This document shows, one piece after another, positions 1 to 5,322 of a stretch of DNA of 5,322 bases. Below the pieces are notes generated by a model. The model did not search any database, was not told the DNA's origin, and saw only the letters and a program-made list of their open reading frames with translations. Made by a program: the position numbers and the translations under genes. The number at the start of each line of letters is the position of its first letter. Within the stretch, counting starts at the first letter, position 1. The DNA comes from JBFHER01 sp041584055 (lineage in GTDB: Bacteria; Bacteroidota; Bacteroidia; Bacteroidales; UBA5342), in contig JBFHER010000275.1 in NCBI GenBank assembly GCA_041584055.1, forward strand, positions 1 through 5,322. The letters run 5' to 3'.

Positions 1-2835
1 ACTGCTGTTTATATGACATCCTACCCAAGAACTGAAGAAGAAAGAGCGTGGGAAATGGCCATGGAGCCGCGACCATGGCTTTATCAAACACCTGAACAAA
101 TATTGATCAAAGCATCAAACGGTGCCTCTGACTTTGGAAATAAATTTGGGCAACCGCTAATTTGTGGCTCTTTGTTAACTTTTGAACACATGGAGAATGC
201 AAAAAAGTTTGGTTACGATAAGGTGATCATGCTTGCCGGAGGTGTTGGATATGGGGTTGAGAAAGATGCACTGAAGGATAAGCCTGAAGTTGGAGATAAG
301 GTTGTTCTACTTGGTGGTGATAACTATCGCATTGGAATGGGCGGAGGTGCTGTGTCTTCCGTTGAAACAGGTGAGTACGATAATGCCATTGAACTAAACG
401 CGGTGCAACGTGCGAATCCGGAAATGCAAAAACGTGCGGCAAATGTGATTCGTGCAATGGCCGAGGATGCAAACAACCCTATTGTTTCAATCCACGATCA
501 TGGTGCCGGAGGCCATTTGAACAGCCTGTCGGAGTTGGTTGAAGAAACAGGTGGACTTATAAAAATGGAAGCCCTGCCAGTTGGAGATCCAACCTTGTCT
601 GCCAAAGAAATTATTGGGAATGAGTCTCAGGAACGGATGGGATTGATCCTGAAAGATGCCGATGTGGATCGTGTCAAACGTGTTGCAGAACGGGAGCGTT
701 CTCCAATGTATGTTGTTGGAGAAGCCACAGGGGATATGAAATTTGTATTTCAGCAACCAGACGGAATAAAACCAATGGATTTTGATTTAGGTGATATGTT
801 TGGGAATCCTCCTAAAACAATTATGGAAGATCAGAAGCTGAATGAAACGTATAAAAATGCAGCTTACAATCCTGCTTTGATACATGAGTATCTTGAAAAT
901 GTTTTGCAGCTGGAGGCTGTTGCCTGCAAAGATTGGTTGACGAACAAGGTGGATCGATCGGTAACGGGTAAGGTGGCACAACAACAAACTGTGGGAAAAC
1001 TACAGTTGCCATTAAGTGATTTGGGTGCTGTTGCATTAGATTATAGAGGAAAAGCCGGTATTGCTACATCCATCGGGCATGCACCTTTGGCTGCCATGGC
1101 TGATCCTGCAGCGGGATCTGTTTTGGCAATTGCGGAGTCGTTGACAAACATTGTCTGGGCGCCCATGGAAGGCCAACTAAAAAGTGTTTCATTGAGCGCA
1201 AACTGGATGTGGCCATGTAAAAATCCGGGCGAGGATGCCCGCTTGTATGAGGCGGTAGAAGCAGCAAGTGACTTTGCCTGTGAGCTTGGTATTAACATAC
1301 CTACAGGAAAGGATAGTTTATCAATGACTCAGAAGTATGGTGATGAAAAGGTGTTTTCTCCCGGAACGGTAATCATTTCAGCAGCGGGAGAAGTAACGGA
1401 TGTGAAAAAAATTGTAGAACCGGTTGTTAAACAGATCGTTGGTTCAAAAATTCTTTACATCGATTTATCCTTTGATGGATTTAAATTGGGAGGTTCCAGT
1501 TTTATGCAGGCGTTGAATGCCATAGGACAGGATGTGCCAACCGTCACGGATGCGGATTATTTTGCCAAAGGATTCAATGCCATCCAAACACTTATAGAAA
1601 AAGGTTTGATTCTCGCAGGTCACGATATCAGTGCAGGTGGTATGATTACTGCCCTTCTGGAGATGTGTTTCGCAAACGAAGAAGGCGGTTTGAATGTGAA
1701 TCTGGATGGTATTGAGGAGGCTGATGTTGTTAAAATTATGTTCAGTGAAAATCCGGGTGTTTTAATTCAGGTTGAAGGAAATGAAGCAATGGATTTCTTA
1801 AGCTCAGAAGAAGTTGCATTTACTGAAGTGGCTACTTATGCTGAAGAACGTCACGTCTTGGTTGAGAAAGACGGGGAGGAATATCAATTTGGAATTGATT
1901 ACATGCGCGATATGTGGTATAAGTCTTCGTATCTGCTCGACCGCAAGCAAAGTGGTGACAAAAAAGCAGGGGAGCGATTTGAGAATTATAAAAAACAAGC
2001 CATTAAAGCTCATTTTAACCCATCATTTAGCGGAAAATTATCACAATACAATATTTCAGCAGATCGCAAGGAGAAATCCGGGGTGAAAGCTGCCATCATC
2101 CGTGAAAAGGGAGTGAATGGTGATCGAGAAATGGCTTATGCCATGCATCTTGCAGGTTTTGATGTGAAGGATGTTCACATGACGGATTTGATTACAGGAA
2201 GAGAGACCCTGGAAGACATCAATTATATCGTTTTTGTGGGAGGATTTTCCAACTCGGATGTCCTTGGGTCAGCCAAAGGATGGGCAGGCGCTTTCCTATA
2301 TAACCCGAAGGCAAAAAAAGCACTTGATAATTTCTATGCCAGAAAGGATACCTTAAGTCTTGGAGTCTGTAATGGATGTCAGCTAATGGTTGAATTGAAC
2401 CTTGTATATCCTGGAAAGGAAAATAAACCTGTGATGGCGCATAATGATTCTCATAAGTTTGAGAGTATTTTCCTGAGTATGGATATCCTAAAGTCAAACT
2501 CCGTGATGCTTGGTTCTTTGGCAGGATCACAGCTTGGTGTATGGGTCGCTCATGGTGAAGGAAAATTCCTTATGTCGGGTGCGGAAAGTGAATATAATAT
2601 TTCAGGGAAATATCTGCAGACAAGCTATCCTGGAAATCCTAACGGTTCAGAATATAACACGGCTGCTATTTGCTCAGAAGATGGTCGTCATCTGGCCATG
2701 ATGCCTCACCTGGAACGTTCGATCTTCCCCTGGCAATGGGGATATTATCCCGAAGACAGAACATCGGATGAAATTACGCCATGGATGGAAGCATTTGTGA
2801 ATGCACGGGCCTGGATTGAAGGCCAGAGCAAGTAA
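1..2835 (+). CDS. purL: Phosphoribosylformylglycinamidine synthase (FGAM synthase), large single-chain type, 5'-truncated by window edge
   Basis: This enzyme converts FGAR, glutamine and ATP to FGAM, glutamate, ADP and phosphate, the fourth step of cytoplasmic de novo purine synthesis. The frame is open from base 1 and gives 944 residues; the ATG at 13 is internal, since conserved family sequence (AVYMTSYPR) runs through it. Full-length relatives have roughly 1,200-1,300 residues, so about 280-350 N-terminal residues lie outside the window. Visible motifs, numbered from base 1: GASDFGNKFGQP (41-52), HDHGAGG (165-171), NESQER (207-212) and GKDS (436-439) in the first synthetase half, then HDISAGG (541-547) in the second. 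A class I glutamine amidotransferase domain starts near residue 695. Its triad is complete: Cys790 in GVCNGCQ, and His903 and Glu905 in MMPHLER. The reading frame is intact to the TAA, and the distance from Cys790 to the C-terminus matches E. coli PurL. Leu replaces the Pro of the familiar PHPER motif, as I recall for Bacteroidota homologues. The assignment is very secure. Confidence 0.97.
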   Translation, partial: TAVYMTSYPRTEEERAWEMAMEPRPWLYQTPEQILIKASNGASDFGNKFGQPLICGSLLTFEHMENAKKFGYDKVIMLAGGVGYGVEKDALKDKPEVGDKVVLLGGDNYRIGMGGGAVSSVETGEYDNAIELNAVQRANPEMQKRAANVIRAMAEDANNPIVSIHDHGAGGHLNSLSELVEETGGLIKMEALPVGDPTLSAKEIIGNESQERMGLILKDADVDRVKRVAERERSPMYVVGEATGDMKFVFQQPDGIKPMDFDLGDMFGNPPKTIMEDQKLNETYKNAAYNPALIHEYLENVLQLEAVACKDWLTNKVDRSVTGKVAQQQTVGKLQLPLSDLGAVALDYRGKAGIATSIGHAPLAAMADPAAGSVLAIAESLTNIVWAPMEGQLKSVSLSANWMWPCKNPGEDARLYEAVEAASDFACELGINIPTGKDSLSMTQKYGDEKVFSPGTVIISAAGEVTDVKKIVEPVVKQIVGSKILYIDLSFDGFKLGGSSFMQALNAIGQDVPTVTDADYFAKGFNAIQTLIEKGLILAGHDISAGGMITALLEMCFANEEGGLNVNLDGIEEADVVKIMFSENPGVLIQVEGNEAMDFLSSEEVAFTEVATYAEERHVLVEKDGEEYQFGIDYMRDMWYKSSYLLDRKQSGDKKAGERFENYKKQAIKAHFNPSFSGKLSQYNISADRKEKSGVKAAIIREKGVNGDREMAYAMHLAGFDVKDVHMTDLITGRETLEDINYIVFVGGFSNSDVLGSAKGWAGAFLYNPKAKKALDNFYARKDTLSLGVCNGCQLMVELNLVYPGKENKPVMAHNDSHKFESIFLSMDILKSNSVMLGSLAGSQLGVWVAHGEGKFLMSGAESEYNISGKYLQTSYPGNPNGSEYNTAAICSEDGRHLAMMPHLERSIFPWQWGYYPEDRTSDEITPWMEAFVNARAWIEGQSK

Positions 2836-2920
2836 TACGATGGTAAAAGCAGCTTTTTGCGGTGAATTATCGGATTACAAATCGCTGCCGGTATTCGAAA
2901 GCTAATTTCTTCTGGATGTT

Positions 2921-2952
2921 TTTCAGCTAGAAATATATCATACTTAACTTTG
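2921..2952 (+). promoter_or_regulatory. Candidate Bacteroidota-type promoter for the CvfB-like gene
   Basis: TAACTTTG at 2945-2952 matches the Bacteroidota -7 consensus TAnnTTTG at every fixed position. About 20 bases upstream, TTTC at 2921-2924 is a one-mismatch match to the -33 TTTG element. Transcription would begin around 2957-2960 and give a leader of about 85 bases before the ATG at 3045. The leader ends in an A-rich stretch (3013-3036) with two near-identical copies of an AATAAAAACG-like word, at 3014-3024 and 3028-3038. There is no Shine-Dalgarno sequence. A-rich leaders without one are common in this phylum. The promoter call is inferred from the motif and its position only. Confidence 0.5.
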
Positions 2953-3044
2953 TCGCACACATACGGAAAGACAGGTCGAATATCGCCAGACAACCGCATG
3001 GATGGGATTTAAGAATAAAAAACGTTTAAATAAAAACGCTCACC

Positions 3045-3878
3045 ATGGTTGAAATCGGAAAAACAAACACATTAAGAGTCGTTAAGGAAGTTGATTTTGG
3101 TGTATACCTCGACGGAGAGGAGTTTGGGGAAATCTTACTTCCAACACGTTATGTGCCAGAAGGGACTTCACCTGAAGATGAGGTGGAAGTGTTCCTGTAT
3201 TTCGATTCAGATGATCGTTTAATAGCAACAACTGATATTCCCTATGCCCAGATTGATCAGTTTGCAAGTCTGAAGGTTGTTGCTACAACAAAAGTAGGTG
3301 CTTTTCTTGATTGGGGCTTGATGAAAGACCTGCTGGTACCATTCAGAGAACAAAAGGTACGCATGGTTGAAGGTGTTTATTACATCGTTTATGTGTATCT
3401 GGATCCCATAAGCAACAGAATTGTAGCATCTTCTAAAGTCGATAAGTTTATTGCCGAAGAAAAAGCTGAATACGAAGTCGGAGAAGAGGTTGATTTGCTT
3501 GTTTATGATCGGACAGATATTGGATTCAAGGCCATTATCAATGGCGCAGATCAGGGAATTATTTTTGAAAATGAAGTATTTCGAAAATTAAAAACGGGAG
3601 AAGCGCTCAAAGGGTACATTAAGCAGATCCGTGAAGATGGTAAGATAGATCTAAGCCTGCAAAAACAAGGGATGGATCAGGTGGATGATTTCGCTCAGGT
3701 CCTGCTCAATGAGTTAGTTGAATGTGGCGGATTTCTTGGTCTAACGGATAAAAGCTCCCCAGAGGAGATCTATAAATACTTTGGTGTTAGTAAAAAGAAT
3801 TTTAAACGGGCTGTTGGAACCCTCTACAAAAAAAAACGCATCGTATTGTCAGAGGACGGAATACGACTTTCAGAATAA
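3045..3878 (+). CDS. cvfB: CvfB/YitL-family S1-domain RNA-binding protein with C-terminal winged helix
   Basis: This 277-residue soluble protein matches the CvfB family (S. aureus and S. pneumoniae CvfB, B. subtilis YitL). The family has tandem S1-type RNA-binding domains followed by a winged helix, and in staphylococci it affects virulence gene expression. Approximate domains: an S1-like barrel at 1-63 (FGVYLDGEEFGEILLP), a second at 68-130 (VGAFLDWGLMKDLLVPF), a third at 145-208 (GYIKQIREDGKIDLSLQ), and a winged helix at 215-277 containing EEIYKYFGVSKKNFKRAVGTLYKKKRI. The GAFLDWGL and DGKIDLSLQ wordings are typical of this family. The start is the first ATG after an in-frame TAA at 3027-3029, so no longer start is possible without reading through that stop. 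The gene follows purL by 209 bases and probably has its own promoter. The likely role is RNA binding in post-transcriptional control. The target RNAs are unknown, and the role in Bacteroidota is inferred from Gram-positive relatives. Confidence 0.9.
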   Translation: MVEIGKTNTLRVVKEVDFGVYLDGEEFGEILLPTRYVPEGTSPEDEVEVFLYFDSDDRLIATTDIPYAQIDQFASLKVVATTKVGAFLDWGLMKDLLVPFREQKVRMVEGVYYIVYVYLDPISNRIVASSKVDKFIAEEKAEYEVGEEVDLLVYDRTDIGFKAIINGADQGIIFENEVFRKLKTGEALKGYIKQIREDGKIDLSLQKQGMDQVDDFAQVLLNELVECGGFLGLTDKSSPEEIYKYFGVSKKNFKRAVGTLYKKKRIVLSEDGIRLSE

Positions 3879-3881
3879 GTT

Positions 3882-4115
3882 CTAGCGATCTTTAAATACT
3901 TTACCGGAGATATAATAGAAGAGCAATAAAGCAATGGCCATCAAGAGTGTTAGAACAAATATGGTTCCCAGATTGCTTACCATCTCTGTGCCTTTTTCCC
4001 CTTCAGGGACATAGTCCTTTGGTTGAACGATTATCGTTGCCACCCATTTCCACAAAGGGAAGGATAAAACCGTAATTAATACAGTGAAAATTGTACGTTT
4101 CAGATTTGTTGTCAT
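3882..4115 (-). CDS. Small protein with two predicted transmembrane segments, function unknown
   Basis: I do not recognise a family for this 77-residue protein. I start it at the ATG at 4115-4113. An eight-residue upstream extension would need a TTG start at 4139-4137 and adds nothing recognisable. Hydrophobic segments lie at about residues 8-30 and 49-70, separated by a polar, net-acidic loop of about 18 residues (QPKDYVPEGEKGTEMVSN). Basic residues flank the outer ends: Lys6 and Arg7, then Lys72, Lys75 and Arg77. By the positive-inside rule, both termini should be cytoplasmic and the loop periplasmic, forming an inner-membrane hairpin. No signal-peptide cleavage site or lipobox is evident. 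The TAG stop lies three bases beyond the convergent CvfB-like gene's TAA, so the two transcripts probably overlap at their 3' ends. That the gene is real rests on its membrane-protein character and on its filling otherwise empty sequence next to another gene's end; homologues were not checked. Confidence 0.7.
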   Translation of the reverse strand: MTTNLKRTIFTVLITVLSFPLWKWVATIIVQPKDYVPEGEKGTEMVSNLGTIFVLTLLMAIALLLFYYISGKVFKDR

Positions 4116-4439
4116 GCCTGTTAAATTTATCCTAAACAAATGAATCGAATCTGTTTTGAGATGTAAGGTAGCACAAAAACTGCGTGTTGTAAAGCGATAT
4201 TAAGGTTTTTTAGGGAGCAACTTTAAACCATGCGAATCTAAAGTCAAAAACGACAATCCCGCGTACCATTTAAGTTCAGAGATATAGTCTTTTTTTTAAG
4301 AATGCATGACTTTAATGATCCATGTAGAAACACGTATGAAATGAGCAACTAAGAGAATTGCCAATACAAATCAAAAACAATGATGATGTTTTTTATGCCT
4401 TAGCCAGGGATAAATACAAAGTAAAGGGTGTTGTCGTTT
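4116..4439. other. Non-coding gap between galU and the small membrane gene
   Basis: These 324 bases separate two minus-strand genes, so they should hold the galU 3' end and the promoter and leader of the small membrane gene. I see no convincing ORF, tRNA or repeat array. Contents noted: an A/T-rich hairpin at 4373-4393, a G·U-rich hairpin at 4220-4244 (minus-strand RNA), a run of eight T at 4290-4297, and a 9-base inverted word, AAACGACAA near 4248-4256 against TTGTCGTTT at 4431-4439. On the minus strand, TAGATTCG (4240-4233) differs from the TAnnTTTG -7 consensus at one fixed position but has no well-placed -33 partner. TAAATTTA, close to the small gene's start, is too near the ATG to leave a leader. 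No promoter can be assigned with confidence. Confidence 0.6.
4373..4394 (-). terminator. Possible intrinsic terminator of galU
   Basis: Perfect 7-base arms AAAAACA (4373-4379) and TGTTTTT (4387-4393) flank a 7-base loop. On the minus strand the hairpin begins about 46 bases after the galU stop, and its distal arm is itself U-rich, followed by GATTTG. The symmetric A/T arms mean it could also act on plus-strand transcripts. The stem contains only one G-C pair, so it would be a weak terminator. Position and symmetry are the only support. Confidence 0.3.
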
Positions 4440-5306
4440 CTATAATTTTCCTGCCATCTCCTTAATAAAAGCGGTTAGAGGTGCTTTAAATTCATCGCGT
4501 TTAAGCGCAAACTCAATGGTGGTTGTTATAAAATCAAGTTTGTTACCAATGTCATAGCGCCGTCCTTCAATGATGGTTGCGAGAATGGATGATTGATCAA
4601 GAATTATTCGCAGCGCATCCGTTAGCTGAATTTCATTGCCTTTTCCTCTTGGGGTGTTTTCAAGCGCTGCAAAGATGTCAGGTGTTAAAATATACCGTCC
4701 AGCAATGGCCAGATTTGAGGGCGCATGACCAATGGCCGGTTTTTCAATCATTTCTGTCAGTTGCAATACACTGTCACTTAATTTATCTCCGCCAACGATG
4801 CCATAACGATTAACAAGCGCAGGATCTACTCTCTCAACTGCGATAACAGGCTGATTGTACTGTTCATAAGCGTCAATGAGCTGTCGTGTTACCGGAATGA
4901 CTGAATCAAGAATTGTATCCCCTAAAAGTACAGCAAAAGGTGCGTTTGCACAGTGATATCGGGCATGATAAATTGCATCCCCTAATCCGTTTAGTTCTTT
5001 CTGACGAATAAAGTGAATGTTTGCCATGTCTTCAATGTGACGCAACTCATTGTATAAAATTTCGTCGTTTCGCTCGTTGATGCGAAGCTCTAATTCTATG
5101 TTTCTGTCAAAATGATCTTCAATGGAACGTTTCCCACGTCCTGTGATAATTAATATGTCTTCAATGCCTGAATCAACAGCTTCCTGAACAACGTATTGTA
5201 TGGTTGGCTTATCAATTACAGGTAGCATTTCTTTTGGCATGGCTTTGGTTGCAGGAAGAAATCGGGTTCCGAATCCTGCAGCTGGTATAACTGCTGTTTT
5301 TATCAT
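4440..5306 (-). CDS. galU: UTP-glucose-1-phosphate uridylyltransferase (UDP-glucose pyrophosphorylase)
   Basis: This enzyme makes UDP-glucose and pyrophosphate from glucose 1-phosphate and UTP in the cytoplasm, supplying glycosyl donors for polysaccharide, glycolipid and cell-envelope synthesis. The 288-residue product has the usual GalU length and is complete. The nucleotidyltransferase signature AAGFGTRFLPATKAMPKEMLP spans residues 9-29, with Arg15 and Lys25 in the phosphate-contacting positions. Other family motifs are RQKELNGLGDAI (101-112), LLGDT with the metal-binding Asp130 (127-131), EKP (188-190), PSNLAIAGRYIL (196-207), GNEIQLTDA (223-231) and YDIGNK (251-256). These distinguish it from the RmlA group of glucose-1-phosphate thymidylyltransferases. 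The ATG at 5306 gives the family's normal N-terminus (MIKTAVIPAAG). Only 16 upstream bases are visible; they are A-rich and lack a Shine-Dalgarno sequence, so the promoter and any upstream operon partner are outside the window. No key residue is missing. Confidence 0.96.
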   Translation of the reverse strand: MIKTAVIPAAGFGTRFLPATKAMPKEMLPVIDKPTIQYVVQEAVDSGIEDILIITGRGKRSIEDHFDRNIELELRINERNDEILYNELRHIEDMANIHFIRQKELNGLGDAIYHARYHCANAPFAVLLGDTILDSVIPVTRQLIDAYEQYNQPVIAVERVDPALVNRYGIVGGDKLSDSVLQLTEMIEKPAIGHAPSNLAIAGRYILTPDIFAALENTPRGKGNEIQLTDALRIILDQSSILATIIEGRRYDIGNKLDFITTTIEFALKRDEFKAPLTAFIKEMAGKL

Positions 5307-5322
5307 TAGTTGAGAATTTTTA

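Noticed and set aside
2845..2858. Inverted repeat AAAAGC-A-GCTTTT plus an extra T just after the purL stop, as a terminator
   Set aside because: The arms are separated by a single base, so the central G-C pairs cannot form and only four A-T pairs would remain around the loop. This is too weak to call a terminator.
227..2999. Several minus-strand and alternate-frame open stretches over purL and the gap after it, 60-103 codons long
   Set aside because: They overlap strongly conserved purL coding sequence or its flank, have no recognisable protein features and are shadows of the real frame.
2998..3012. Four-codon reading frame (ATG to TAA) in the leader of the CvfB-like gene
   Set aside because: Such tiny frames arise by chance, and there is no initiation signal or attenuator-like structure to support it.
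4116..4139. Longer version of the small membrane protein from a TTG start at 4139
   Set aside because: The eight extra residues add no recognisable feature, and a standard ATG just downstream places the basic residues directly before the first membrane segment.
4135..4155. TTCGATTC on the minus strand, resembling a tRNA T-loop
   Set aside because: The flanking bases do not form a T-stem, and no acceptor or anticodon arm can be found nearby.
4577..4813. Plus-strand 78-codon open stretch inside galU
   Set aside because: It is antisense to conserved GalU motifs and its translation resembles no known protein.
1..5322. A linked novel system formed by the four genes
   Set aside because: purL and galU are ordinary housekeeping genes, the orientations are mixed and there is no shared operon. 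Nothing in the sequence supports joint function.

Overview
This 5.3 kb window most likely comes from a member of the Bacteroidota. Three observations support this. The fused large PurL has the wording I associate with that phylum (GASDFGNKFGQPLI and PHLER-type motifs). The starts lack Shine-Dalgarno sequences and lie in A-rich leaders. An exact TAnnTTTG-type -7 box sits upstream of the second gene. This assignment comes from recalled protein and promoter features, not from a search.

Layout. (1) Bases 1-2835, plus strand: the 3' three quarters or so of purL, the large single-chain FGAM synthase of de novo purine synthesis, cut at its 5' end by the window edge. (2) 2836-3044: an intergenic stretch with a good candidate promoter and an A-rich leader. 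(3) 3045-3878, plus strand: a CvfB/YitL-family RNA-binding protein with S1-like domains and a C-terminal winged helix. (4) 3882-4115, minus strand: a 77-residue protein with two predicted membrane segments and no family I recognise. Its stop lies only three bases from the stop of the CvfB-like gene, so the two genes converge. (5) 4116-4439: a non-coding stretch of 324 bases between two minus-strand genes, with an A/T-rich hairpin that may terminate galU and a second, weaker hairpin. (6) 4440-5306, minus strand: a complete GalU-type UTP-glucose-1-phosphate uridylyltransferase.

The genes do not form an obvious pathway unit. purL and galU are housekeeping metabolic genes (purine synthesis and UDP-glucose supply). 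The CvfB-like protein is probably a post-transcriptional regulator or translation-associated factor. The small membrane protein is uncharacterised. purL and the CvfB-like gene are co-directional but 209 bases apart, with a promoter candidate between them, so I infer separate transcription. I found no mobile element, CRISPR array, RNA gene or defence or secretion system, and no convincing new biological system. The points worth a second look are small: the tightly convergent small membrane gene, the promoter upstream of the CvfB-like gene, and the hairpins in the 324-base gap.
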